Source of the DNA: a virus
Reading direction: 5' to 3' (one strand)
IMG/VR virus record: IMGVR_UViG_3300033143_003465
Span: 1 to 21,876 of that record
Length of the DNA: 21,876 bases
Shown here: piece by piece, positions 6,883-14,229 of the stretch
Position numbering within the stretch: position 1 is the first letter of the stretch
Layout: each line of letters starts with the position of its first letter
Notes under the pieces: model-generated
What the model was told of the DNA's origin: nothing
Database searches by the model: none
The model's input: only the letters and a program-made list of their open reading frames with translations
Program-made: the position numbers and the translations under genes

Positions 6883-7373
6883 TGACACAAACAAAAATAG
6901 GCATTACGGGCGTTCATGGCAGCGGGAAATCCACAAAAGCAGAAGAAATGTATGACCACTATATCGACATTGGTAGAACGGTGTTCATGGTCAATGAGGT
7001 GGCTCGTAAGTGCCCATATAAGCTCGGAACAGTCGAGGCTCAGGAATACATCTGGCATCATCAGATGTTGCGAGAGATGGAAGCTATGGCGCAGGACGTG
7101 GATGTGATCATCTGTGACCGAACCGTGATGGATAATCTGATGTACTATCGGGATCTCCTAAGAAATGCTCATGATGTCCATCGATGGTGGGGGCTATATC
7201 AAGATGCGATTGAATGGATGCCGACATACACGCGGGTTATCCGGCTGCCGATTAATCTTGAATGGTTGCAGGCAGATGACCCGATACGACCGAAGTCAGA
7301 AGAGTATGCGCTCCGGATAGATGCACTTTTCGACCGGTTCGTTTCCGTGTTCGTGACGGGAGGATCCTTATGA
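6879..7373 (+). CDS. P-loop NTPase of the AAA_28/NadR-like kinase type
   Basis: 164 residues from ATG 6879; a GTG six bases earlier is possible, but the ATGA overlap favours 6879. A Walker A motif GVHGSGKST lies at about residues 10-18. A Walker B-like segment, VDVIICDRTVMDN, follows about 75 residues later, with an Asp-Arg-Thr that suits a phosphotransferase. The size and the motif pair match small nucleotide or nucleoside kinase-like proteins often found in viruses. A role in deoxynucleotide supply alongside NrdD is plausible; the substrate cannot be named. Confidence 0.65.
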   Translation: MMTQTKIGITGVHGSGKSTKAEEMYDHYIDIGRTVFMVNEVARKCPYKLGTVEAQEYIWHHQMLREMEAMAQDVDVIICDRTVMDNLMYYRDLLRNAHDVHRWWGLYQDAIEWMPTYTRVIRLPINLEWLQADDPIRPKSEEYALRIDALFDRFVSVFVTGGSL

Positions 7374-9028
7374 CGGAATTGTCAAAAGTGCATATCAGCG
7401 TAGACCCTAAAGTTATATACATAAAGTTCAGTGACTACCGCGTAAAGAAAGTTTGCAGATCGCTGTCCACAAATTGGTGGTTAAGTAGCGGTTGGATGTG
7501 CCCCATACAAATCATTACGGAAGTGTATGATGCGTTCCAAGCGGTTAGGAACGTTTTCAGTGTCACATACTCTCCGAGATTCTTGGAGCAACTCGGTGAT
7601 GTCAATACAACCAGTGCAGGAGGGGATCTCGCTCCTGCGCATTTTGGGCATGGGGAGGAAATGATGCCATTCCAAAAAGAAGGGCTGGAATTTGCTGAGG
7701 AGGTAGGAGGGAACTGTATGATAGCGGATCAGATGGGTCTCGGTAAGACAATTCAGGCGCTTGCATATCTCGCATTGCATCCTGAGATGCGCCCGGCAGT
7801 GGTAGTATGTCCGGCATCGCTGAAGTTGAACTGGAAGAGAGAAGCAGAGGCATGGCTTGAGACCGGCGACTGGATTGAGGTAATCGGACCGAAAACCAAA
7901 CATTTGGTGACGGACGCGATATTAATCATCAATTACGACATCTTGAAAAAGTGGCTTCCGCGGCTCATAGCACTTAATCCCAAAGTTTTAATCCTTGATG
8001 AATCGCATTCGGTCAAGAACAAGAAGGCAGCACGCAGCAAGGCAGCGAAAGAACTGGCAGCCGTAACGCCGCACAAGATACTTCTGACCGGCACCCCGGT
8101 ACTCAACCGACCTGCGGAACTCTGGAACCAACTGCAGATAATCGATCCTGCGGAGTTTCCGGATAGGCGGTTCTTTAGTTGGCATCGTCGATATGCTGCA
8201 GCTCATCAGATCAAGATCGGGCGCAAACCAGACCCCGCAAATCCCGGTAAATGGTGTGACCGGACAGCCTGGGATTTCTCCGGAGCGTCGAACTTGGAGG
8301 AACTGGCGCAGTCGCTTAAGACAATCATGATCCGGAGGACAAAAGATCAGGTACTTCCCGAACTGCCAGCGAAGCGCAGATCAACTATCCTGATACCAAT
8401 CGACAACCGGAAGGAATACGACAAGGCAGATACTGCGTTCCTTGAGTGGCTGGCAGAGCAGAATGGGGCAGAGGGGGCAGAGCGCGCCAGCCATGTCGAG
8501 CAGCTTGCAAAGATCGAGTACCTTCGCCAGATAGCTATCCAGGGGAAGATGAAACAAGCCCTCGCATGGATTGAGAACTTCCTGGACTCTGGCGAGAAAC
8601 TTGTTGTTTTCGCAACACACAAGGCAACTGTTCACGCACTCGAGCGAGAGTATGGCACCATGGCGGTTAATATCGATGGCAGCGTCTCAAGCGAGAAACG
8701 ACAGGCTGCAGTTGATAAGTTCCAGAACGATCCGGATACAAAGCTTTTCATAGGAAACATCAAGGCGGCAGGAGTAGGGATCACACTCACGGCAGCGTCT
8801 AATGTGGCGTTCCTTGAACTGGACTGGACACCTGCGCTGCTGGAACAGGCAGAGGATAGATGTCACCGGATCGGGCAGAAGAACGCTGTGAATATATATT
8901 ATCTGCTTGCTGAGAACACCATAGACGTATCGATAGCGGCGATTCTGGAACGCAAGAGGGGTGTAATCGACCAGATTACCGAGGAGACCAACGGGATCGG
9001 ATTCGATCTGTTTGAGAGGGTAAAGTGA
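7370..9028 (+). CDS. SNF2-family DNA helicase/translocase (SMARCAL1/HepA-like)
   Basis: 552 residues with the complete SNF2 set: motif I DQMGLGKT (120-127), motif II DESH (210-213), motif III LTGTP (239-243), the IMIRRTKDQVLPELPAK junction, and in the second RecA lobe the GVGITLTAASNV and QAEDRCHRIGQ motifs (about 493-503). The first 95 residues are a small accessory domain. SNF2 proteins move along double-stranded DNA and can rewind or remodel forks; the short, compact form is typical of viral and SMARCAL1-like members. A GGAGGAT ribosome site precedes the ATG, which overlaps the previous stop. The methyltransferase follows immediately, which suggests DNA protection, replication-fork handling, or both. 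Confidence 0.92.
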   Translation: MTELSKVHISVDPKVIYIKFSDYRVKKVCRSLSTNWWLSSGWMCPIQIITEVYDAFQAVRNVFSVTYSPRFLEQLGDVNTTSAGGDLAPAHFGHGEEMMPFQKEGLEFAEEVGGNCMIADQMGLGKTIQALAYLALHPEMRPAVVVCPASLKLNWKREAEAWLETGDWIEVIGPKTKHLVTDAILIINYDILKKWLPRLIALNPKVLILDESHSVKNKKAARSKAAKELAAVTPHKILLTGTPVLNRPAELWNQLQIIDPAEFPDRRFFSWHRRYAAAHQIKIGRKPDPANPGKWCDRTAWDFSGASNLEELAQSLKTIMIRRTKDQVLPELPAKRRSTILIPIDNRKEYDKADTAFLEWLAEQNGAEGAERASHVEQLAKIEYLRQIAIQGKMKQALAWIENFLDSGEKLVVFATHKATVHALEREYGTMAVNIDGSVSSEKRQAAVDKFQNDPDTKLFIGNIKAAGVGITLTAASNVAFLELDWTPALLEQAEDRCHRIGQKNAVNIYYLLAENTIDVSIAAILERKRGVIDQITEETNGIGFDLFERVK

Positions 9029-9681
9029 TGTTACCAAAGCTATTGGATCTGTTCTGTGGAGCCGGAGGATGCTCTGCGGGCTACGCTGCGGCGGGGTTCG
9101 AGGTTACTGGTGTCGATATCAACCCTCAGCCAAACTACCCATACCGGTTCGTGCAGACAGACGCGCTAAACATTCATTTCATCGATGAGTATGATGCGAT
9201 CCACGCATCGCCACCATGTCAGAACTATTGCTGGAGCACGGCAAAGCACCGAGCAAAGGGAAAGAAGTACCCGGATCTAATCGGACAGGTACGCGCGATG
9301 CTGATAGATTCAGGAAAGCCTTATGTGATCGAGAATGTGCCGACTGCGCCGCTCAACAACACGACATACCTGGAGGGAACCATGTTCGGATTGAACGTCA
9401 TCCGGAGAAGATGTTTTGAAACGAACTGGTGGCTTCCGCAGCCAATGTATATCCCGAGGAAGAAGCCGATCATGCAGCAGAGCAAACGGGATCCCAGAAT
9501 ATTCATACAGAAATCTGCGTATTGTTCTGTAGCGGGGAACGGGGCGGATGGATGGTCGTGCAGAGTTGCAGATTGGCGGGTAGCTATGGGTATCGACTGG
9601 ATGACCCGGGAAGAGATAAAACAGGCAATACCATCGGTGTACACCGAGTATGTGGGCAGGTACTTGATCGGTATGATGTAG
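9028..9681 (+). CDS. DNA cytosine-C5 methyltransferase, short form
   Basis: 217 residues from ATG 9028 (sharing one base with the SNF2 stop). Motif I DLFCGAGG (7-14), the acidic GVDINPQP segment (28-35), catalytic motif IV SPPCQ with C64 and motif VI ENV (102-104) are clear; FETNWW (130-135) follows a short RRRC. Full enzymes are 300-450 residues; here the target-recognition region is short, and part of motifs IX-X is compressed. No restriction nuclease is nearby, so it looks like an orphan viral methylase used to protect viral DNA against host restriction. Confidence 0.88.
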   Translation: MLPKLLDLFCGAGGCSAGYAAAGFEVTGVDINPQPNYPYRFVQTDALNIHFIDEYDAIHASPPCQNYCWSTAKHRAKGKKYPDLIGQVRAMLIDSGKPYVIENVPTAPLNNTTYLEGTMFGLNVIRRRCFETNWWLPQPMYIPRKKPIMQQSKRDPRIFIQKSAYCSVAGNGADGWSCRVADWRVAMGIDWMTREEIKQAIPSVYTEYVGRYLIGMM

Positions 9682-9690
9682 TGGGGGAAA

Positions 9691-9716
9691 TTCCTTCTTT
9701 TCTCTCTTCTTTTTTC
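9691..9716 (+). terminator. T-rich transcription terminator
   Basis: A C/T run with several T4-T6 stretches begins ten bases after the methyltransferase stop and ends before a new promoter. Archaeal polymerase stops at such T-rich tracts without needing a hairpin. Confidence 0.55.
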
Positions 9717-9729
9717 CAGTAACAGTTAA

Positions 9730-9760
9730 GTTTATAAGGTATTACTTATAAGTTATAAGT
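9730..9760 (+). promoter_or_regulatory. Archaeal promoter with three TTATAAGK direct repeats
   Basis: GTTTATAAGG at 9730-9739 is a TATA box placed so that transcription starts near 9760, next to the ATG at 9763. TTATAAGG/TTATAAGT occurs at 9732-9739, 9746-9753 and 9753-9760, and ACTTATAAGT at 9744-9753 is a perfect palindrome. The repeats run from the TATA box to the start site, a good place for a repressor. Confidence 0.6.
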
Positions 9761-9762
9761 AC

Positions 9763-9924
9763 ATGACACGAATCATAACTCTATCATTTCGGAACGAAGA
9801 TGAAGACCTATGGGAGTTCATCGAAGAGACCACAGGGCAGCCCGTGACAGGCACGAAGATACGGGATATGCTACATGCTATCAAAGACGCAAGCGAGGCG
9901 AATGAACATGGCGAACAGAATTGA
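9763..9924 (+). CDS. Small ribbon-helix-helix-like DNA-binding protein, paralogue of 5787 gene
   Basis: 53 residues, first gene after its own promoter and probably leaderless. The N-terminal strand MTRIITLSF matches MTRIVINF of the gene at 5787, followed by two predicted helices (EDLWEFIEETTG and TKIRDMLHAIKDASE), as in ribbon-helix-helix regulators. The TTATAAGK repeats in the promoter are a natural target for self-control. The last 17 bases overlap the next gene. Confidence 0.55.
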   Translation: MTRIITLSFRNEDEDLWEFIEETTGQPVTGTKIRDMLHAIKDASEANEHGEQN

Positions 9925-10048
9925 GCACCTTGAATGCCCAGCGTGTAACGGCTCGGGCTGGATATGGGATTCTGAAACCGCAGGACTTCGCAGGAAATGT
10001 GTTGCGTGCGACGGCAAAGGATACGCGGGCAGAGCGGACGGTGAGTAA
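9908..10048 (+). CDS. DnaJ-type zinc finger miniprotein
   Basis: 46 residues with two CxxCxGxG motifs: CPACNGSG and CVACDGKG, about 13 residues apart, the signature of the DnaJ cysteine-rich zinc domain. There is no J domain, so it is a stand-alone zinc finger of the kind often seen in viral genomes; it may bind protein or nucleic acid. It starts inside the previous gene and ends just before the resolvase ATG. Confidence 0.65.
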   Translation: MANRIEHLECPACNGSGWIWDSETAGLRRKCVACDGKGYAGRADGE

Positions 10049-10049
10049 G

Positions 10050-10430
10050 ATGGTGACAAATCATCTGGTGATCTCATTCGGGCTGCCGAGTCAGAATGAT
10101 GTCATCAAGATAGCGAAGCGGCATTACATGGCGTATGCATCGGTGAAAAAGAAGAATACGAAACTGATAGAGGCAGAACTGATAGCGCAGGGATGCATCC
10201 CGGATAAGCCGTATTCGAGGATAGATATTGAATGCGTCTGGATCGAGACCGGCAGATCCAGAGATCCTGACAACATTCTTTGTGGTGGGTTGAAACCTAT
10301 CCTTGATGCAATGGTGAACCAGGGTATCATAGAGGACGATTCGATTAAACAGGTTAATCGGATCACCGCAACGTTTGAGCAAGGCAAAGAACGGGCAGTA
10401 ATCGTAAGATGGTGCGAGGCAAAACAATGA
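10050..10430 (+). CDS. RusA-family Holliday-junction resolvase
   Basis: 126 residues from ATG 10050 (GGTGA upstream); an open frame continues upstream but would overlap two genes. The diagnostic acidic core is present: RDPDN followed by LKPILDAM, then GIIEDDS and KQVNRI. These Asp residues bind metal in RusA, which cuts four-way DNA junctions and helps resolve viral DNA before packaging. The length fits the family (about 120). One normally basic position reads Cys-Gly-Gly (NILCGGLK), so activity is likely but not proven. Confidence 0.85.
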   Translation: MVTNHLVISFGLPSQNDVIKIAKRHYMAYASVKKKNTKLIEAELIAQGCIPDKPYSRIDIECVWIETGRSRDPDNILCGGLKPILDAMVNQGIIEDDSIKQVNRITATFEQGKERAVIVRWCEAKQ

Positions 10431-10576
10431 CAACACAAATAGAGGCAATGGAACAGGAATTAGATCGACTGGTAGCCCTTCGGGAGCGTTCAGTCGGGGT
10501 AGGTCTAAAGCGGACGAATTTCAGGATCGCAGAGTTGCAGAACAAGATCGATTGCATAAAGAGGTCAGAGCGATGA
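10427..10576 (+). CDS. Short coiled-coil protein
   Basis: 49 residues, mostly helical (EAMEQELDRLVALRERS and FRIAELQNKIDCIKRSE), overlapping both neighbours by four bases (ATGA). Likely a dimeric helical hairpin; no family recognised. Confidence 0.55.
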   Translation: MTTQIEAMEQELDRLVALRERSVGVGLKRTNFRIAELQNKIDCIKRSER

Positions 10577-11175
10577 GCGAAAGAACTGATCCGGCTACGC
10601 TCGACTGTGACCCCCAGCCGCAAGGATCGCAACCAGGACCCGAAGGGAAAATATGGTTCGACCCGGCTACGCCGTATTCAAAGTGTGCTCCAGAACCCGA
10701 AGAGAAAATATGGTTCGATGGTGTATGGCTTGACGCGCTGCTCTCATGCGAAAAGCAGCAGACCACCCGAAAGCAGACCGACCGGATCAAAGTCGGTGAT
10801 ACGGTGCCTGTCTACAATCATAAGTACAGAGCGATCCATGATAAGCCATTACGAACTATGACCGCAACCGGATCGAAGATGTTTATGGCTGACTATCCCT
10901 TTGTAAACACAAATAATACGCCGCCTAAGTATCATGCGCATTTCCTCGGTAAGGTCGTGATCACTGAGGTATACGACATCATTCCATCTGAGATGTCCGG
11001 CGAAGAACTCGAAGCGTGGGCTTGGGCGGACGGGTTCGATAGTATTGATGTTGCAAGGTGTTGGTTTGAGATTCGATATGGGACTCGCTGGATGCATAAG
11101 ACCTGGACAGCCATCTGTTGGCGAGGCTGGGCTGAGCGGTATTTTGAACCAGAAGTGGAGGCAGAAGACCGATGA
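10573..11175 (+). CDS. ASCH/PUA-like domain protein
   Basis: 200 residues from ATG 10573 (ATGA overlap with the upstream gene). The first 50 residues are Pro/Asp-rich with a duplicated EGKIWFD/EEKIWFD segment. From about residue 60 the pattern matches ASCH-type domains: TTRKQTDRIKVGDTVPVY, the strand FLGKVVITEVYDI, an acidic helix MSGEELEAWAWADGFDS and WFEIRYGTRWM near the end. ASCH domains are PUA-like RNA or modified-base binding folds, common in viral genomes. The final helix/strand (WTAICWRGW) closes the barrel. The function in the virus is unknown. Confidence 0.6.
   Translation: MSERTDPATLDCDPQPQGSQPGPEGKIWFDPATPYSKCAPEPEEKIWFDGVWLDALLSCEKQQTTRKQTDRIKVGDTVPVYNHKYRAIHDKPLRTMTATGSKMFMADYPFVNTNNTPPKYHAHFLGKVVITEVYDIIPSEMSGEELEAWAWADGFDSIDVARCWFEIRYGTRWMHKTWTAICWRGWAERYFEPEVEAEDR
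10638..10718 (+). repeat. 24-base direct repeat in the ASCH-like gene
   Basis: Bases 10638-10661 and 10695-10718 are the same 24-base sequence with one difference, 57 bases apart, so the reading frame is kept. They encode PEGKIWF and PEEKIWF. This looks like an in-frame duplication of 19 residues at the N-terminus. Confidence 0.85.
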
Positions 11176-11819
11176 AGCGTGGGTATTACGTACATGCAAA
11201 CGACGAGGTAGCGGGCTTTGCGGTAGTTGCCCCAACGGCGAAAGAAGCGAGGAAGATCGTGTATGCAGGGTATCCGGTGGACGTGGAATGGATCGATCTG
11301 CGCTGCCATTGGGTGCGTCATGCAGCAGTAGGCGATCTATCAGTTGGGTTGGTTGAGGACGCTCGCGAAGGGCTTCTGCGAGGATTTTATAAGATCTTGG
11401 AAGAGTATCCTTGTGATGGTTGCGGGGAGGATGCCGATGTCGTGAGCTATCAGGGGCGGGCGCTGTGCCCGTCCTGCATCCTCGCTTCGCGTGCCCAACG
11501 GAGGTACACGGTGCAAAATAAGATAATCGAGATGCTTAAGGAGCACCCACGCACATACTCGGAACTCCCGTCAGCAGTGAGCACATCGATGAGCTTATCC
11601 CACCGTATAATGGTTCACTCGATCAAGGTTGCAGGTGCGGGGAGCTTCCGCACTGTGTATTACATACGAGGCGACAAAGCCAGAGCGGTTGCATTATTTG
11701 TAGAGGTGAATAAATTGGAATTAGAGCGGCTTCGATGGGGCAGTTATAACGTTATTGACAGTGGACTATCGCGAGACACAGCGAAAGCAATCCGAGAGGC
11801 AATGACTCATGAATGCTAA
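11172..11819 (+). CDS. Zinc-ribbon and winged-helix protein of unknown function
   Basis: 215 residues in three parts: a small alpha/beta module (1-55; YYVHANDEVAGFAVVA then TAKEARKIVYAG), a zinc ribbon with C81, C84, C99 and C102, and a winged-helix-like region (about 113-170; QNKIIEMLKEHPRTYSELP and a following strand pair) with a basic helical end. The N-terminal module resembles the small protein at 16118. It is the first of four genes leading to the exported protein. DNA binding is likely; the target is unknown. Confidence 0.6.
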   Translation: MKRGYYVHANDEVAGFAVVAPTAKEARKIVYAGYPVDVEWIDLRCHWVRHAAVGDLSVGLVEDAREGLLRGFYKILEEYPCDGCGEDADVVSYQGRALCPSCILASRAQRRYTVQNKIIEMLKEHPRTYSELPSAVSTSMSLSHRIMVHSIKVAGAGSFRTVYYIRGDKARAVALFVEVNKLELERLRWGSYNVIDSGLSRDTAKAIREAMTHEC

Positions 11820-11997
11820 GAATTACGTGTATACTTGCTGCCCTGTGTGCTGCACTGAGCACAGGATACATAAGATGCGGGCGGCATGCTATATGATTCG
11901 ATGCACGAACTGCAAAGAATATTTCGCAGTCAGTAACCAGACGACAAAAGAGACGGCATTCATGAAAGCGTTCGCACCACGGAGGGAAAGATTATGA
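11809..11997 (+). CDS. Small zinc-ribbon protein
   Basis: 62 residues, start inside the previous gene by 11 bases. Two Cys clusters, CCPVCC (10-15) and CTNC (32-35), make a zinc ribbon; the end is basic (APRRERL). It overlaps the following gene by four bases. The family is not identified. Confidence 0.6.
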   Translation: MNAKNYVYTCCPVCCTEHRIHKMRAACYMIRCTNCKEYFAVSNQTTKETAFMKAFAPRRERL

Positions 11998-12842
11998 AAC
12001 CAAACGTGGTCTTGGATATAGTAGCAGTAGTAATAGTAGTAGCAGTAGTAATGATGTCAATGGTTATCTTATTCCTACCTAACGAGGTTGATGCCCCATC
12101 TGCTATCGATTCACCGGTTGCCAATATCATACAGCCGCATACAACACCAACTTATATCCCAACAATAATAGCCACACAAGCACCGATACCAAAGCCCGAT
12201 GTGCCGTATCATGCATTGGGAAACCGAAAGATGTGTGGGACTTGTCACCAATATCCCTCGTTTGATAGAAATAACGATCCTTACATGTCTGAAGGGGCAA
12301 TTTTCAAACATGCCGGTACAATCACACCAATACCGGCACAGACTGCCTTTGGTATGAGTCGTAACGTTCGTTCGACATATAACATGATGCCGATACCAGA
12401 GGAATACTATTCGCAAGGTTGTATGCTTCCGACAGACATGTCGATGCAGGAATATCTTGCAGATAGTAGATGGACAGATGATTACCAGTATGAAGCAAAC
12501 GCGTGGGATTGCTCACAGATGGCAGCATATATGGAATGGATGCTCGAAAACTGTGGATACCATGTTGTTATTAGATTGGCAGATGTAGAAGGCAAAGAGA
12601 ACGGGCACGCATGGATTCTTGTAGAATTTGAGCAGGGAATGCTTGCTTATGAATGTACTGGGCGGTACTGGGTATATCCAAGCAAAGAGATTGGGAGATC
12701 GTATAATTCAGACTCATATAATCCCAGTATGTATTATGCAGGGATTGAATACGAAAGCATTTATAATATTCGGGATGACTACAAGGGCTATATCGACGGT
12801 GAGGAAGCATTCCTGGAAGAGTTCGGATGGTGGATAATATGA
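11994..12842 (+). CDS. Membrane-anchored or secreted transglutaminase-like (Cys-His) protein with a CxxCH motif
   Basis: 282 residues. Residues 7-28 are a strong hydrophobic segment (signal or anchor, no Lys/Arg until after it), followed by a Thr/Pro-rich stretch (45-70), so the rest should lie outside the cell. Residues 171-207 carry the likely catalytic pair: C173 in WDCSQMA and H205 in GHAW, with E220 in YECT in the place of the usual acid. That order is typical of transglutaminase-like cysteine proteases and amidases. CGTCH at 81-85 is an exact c-type heme motif, but it could equally hold a metal or form a disulphide. Cutting host cell-surface material for entry or release is inference. 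GTA-rich codons repeat in the membrane segment (14-base repeat at 12021-12034 and 12039-12052). Confidence 0.65.
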   Translation: MKPNVVLDIVAVVIVVAVVMMSMVILFLPNEVDAPSAIDSPVANIIQPHTTPTYIPTIIATQAPIPKPDVPYHALGNRKMCGTCHQYPSFDRNNDPYMSEGAIFKHAGTITPIPAQTAFGMSRNVRSTYNMMPIPEEYYSQGCMLPTDMSMQEYLADSRWTDDYQYEANAWDCSQMAAYMEWMLENCGYHVVIRLADVEGKENGHAWILVEFEQGMLAYECTGRYWVYPSKEIGRSYNSDSYNPSMYYAGIEYESIYNIRDDYKGYIDGEEAFLEEFGWWII

Positions 12843-13267
12843 AGCAACAAATCAGAGTAACAAAGACGCAGAACGAATACCTAAAGGAACTCATAGACGG
12901 TCCGAAGACAACACGGGATATAGTCCTTTCACGAGAAATAAGCATGAAATCAGCAAGCAAGGTTCTCAAGAAGCTCCGGGATGCCGGGCTGATAACATCC
13001 ACCAGAGTCAAGGGCACGCCGGGCAACGTTAACATTCACGAGTTGACTGCCTCATACGCGGATCTTAACATCATTGTCAAAAACAACCATCGTAACGGTG
13101 GAGTTCCCGTTTCGGAAGAAGAGCTACAGTATGCTGCAATCCTCCGGAAAGAAGGATTAATAGGACAGCGGCTTATCGATAAGTACCACACAAGATTTCC
13201 GGATAGGTTGCCATTAACTATCCTAAATTATGTGGTACCGAAGGCACGGGCGCAAGGGTTGTTCTGA
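12839..13267 (+). CDS. MarR/winged-helix transcription regulator
   Basis: 142 residues from ATG 12839 (an ATG 12 bases earlier is in frame, but 12839 forms the ATGA overlap used throughout). The start is a clear winged helix: KTQNEYLKELIDGPKTTRDI, recognition helix SMKSASKVLKKLRDAGLI, wing ITSTRVKGTPGNV. The C-terminal half (85-142) has a second helical region with SEEELQYAAILRKEGL, resembling a helix-turn-helix of the RusA/terminase-linked kind. It lies between the exported protein and the membrane protease, so it may control them or bind DNA for packaging. Confidence 0.65.
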   Translation: MKQQIRVTKTQNEYLKELIDGPKTTRDIVLSREISMKSASKVLKKLRDAGLITSTRVKGTPGNVNIHELTASYADLNIIVKNNHRNGGVPVSEEELQYAAILRKEGLIGQRLIDKYHTRFPDRLPLTILNYVVPKARAQGLF

Positions 13268-13764
13268 TGACATACCAAAAGCACATTGAAACCGCATTGC
13301 TTGGCGCAATAGCCCTTTTGCTTGGGTGGACAGTCGGCACGCTTCTGCACGAAGGCTGCCACCTTCTCGCAGCCGGAGCGTTCAACATCCCTGCAACTCT
13401 CGGACAATGCACCCTATCGACTGGGTCAGTGGTTCTATATGGCTCGCTGACAGCCCCACAGACCGCCATCATTGCAATGGCGGGAAGTGTGGGGCTGGTG
13501 ATCGCCGGTGTCGTCATGGTGCGGCTATCAAGCAATCCTGCCATACGTATGGTGGGGGTTGTATTTCTGTGCAGGGCATGGGTGGATGTGCTCCCGATTG
13601 GCGGAATGGATGGTGCATTCATCGCTGGCAGTGCAGGATATTTTGTTGCATGGAGCATTGTTATCATCGAAATAATGATCTGTGGGGGGGTGGTATTTGG
13701 AGCAATGAACCCAAAACACGTACATGATCAGGCGTGCGAGAACGCAGGCATCCCGAAGGTTTGA
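13267..13764 (+). CDS. Small integral-membrane metalloprotease, M50 (site-2 protease) type
   Basis: 165 residues, almost all hydrophobic with about four to five membrane segments. HEGCH at 28-32 is an HExxH zinc motif inside the first membrane segment (LLHEGCHLLAAG). A second motif LPIGGMDG at 109-116 matches the NxxPxPxLDG motif of M50 intramembrane proteases, with D115 as the third zinc ligand. Both elements are needed for the family, and both are here in the right order, at the short end of its length range. Such proteases cut membrane-anchored proteins. The neighbouring anchored protein at 11994 is a possible substrate (inference). It is the last gene before the packaging operon. Confidence 0.7.
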   Translation: MTYQKHIETALLGAIALLLGWTVGTLLHEGCHLLAAGAFNIPATLGQCTLSTGSVVLYGSLTAPQTAIIAMAGSVGLVIAGVVMVRLSSNPAIRMVGVVFLCRAWVDVLPIGGMDGAFIAGSAGYFVAWSIVIIEIMICGGVVFGAMNPKHVHDQACENAGIPKV

Positions 13765-13770
13765 GGGCAA

Positions 13771-13780
13771 CTTTAATAAC
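13771..13780 (+). promoter_or_regulatory. Likely TATA box of the packaging operon
   Basis: CTTTAATAAC lies in the 45-base gap between the membrane protease and the terminase small subunit. Its position predicts transcription starting near 13800, ten bases before the ATG at 13810. The match to a TATA box is moderate. Confidence 0.45.
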
Positions 13781-13809
13781 CATCCTCAGATATAACATTT
13801 GGTTAAGGT

Positions 13810-14229
13810 ATGAAAGAACAGCAACGACACCGCGACGCATACGGTTATTACCGCGATATGGGTGCTACCGAAGGTAAGCGAAGTTTAGCGAAGGTAGCAA
13901 AAAAGTTTAGCGTTTCGGAAACGTCGATTAACAAGTGGAATGCCGCATTTGACTGGCAGGAAAAGGTTATGCTGCACGATCAGGAGGTACAGAAAGGTGT
14001 TCAAGAGAAGATGATGCCGGAGTGGATCGACGCTAAGGCATACCTCCTGAAAGTTGCGTTGGAGCAGGTTAAGAGGGGGCGTAACGAGGGCGTGGTGCCA
14101 GCATCGACACGAGACATGATGGCAGCGAGTAAGGAGGCGCGGTCGATCATGGGCGAGACGGATAGCTTAAATCTCAACACCACAATCAACGTGAAATACG
14201 AAGATCTTCCGAAAGATGACCAAGATTGA
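13810..14229 (+). CDS. Terminase small subunit (DNA-binding packaging protein)
   Basis: 139 residues directly before the large terminase, overlapping it by 14 bases. The N-terminal third holds a helix-turn-helix (GKRSLAKVAKKFSVSETSINKWNAAFDW), ending in the Trp typical of small terminases, and the rest is helical and acidic at the end. Small terminases recognise the packaging site and load the motor. The identification rests on the HTH plus the neighbour, which is the usual arrangement. Confidence 0.78.
   Translation: MKEQQRHRDAYGYYRDMGATEGKRSLAKVAKKFSVSETSINKWNAAFDWQEKVMLHDQEVQKGVQEKMMPEWIDAKAYLLKVALEQVKRGRNEGVVPASTRDMMAASKEARSIMGETDSLNLNTTINVKYEDLPKDDQD

Noticed and set aside
9730-9760. 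Three TTATAAGK copies considered as a CRISPR-like or attachment repeat
   Set aside because: The units are eight bases and adjoin a TATA box; an operator explains them better.
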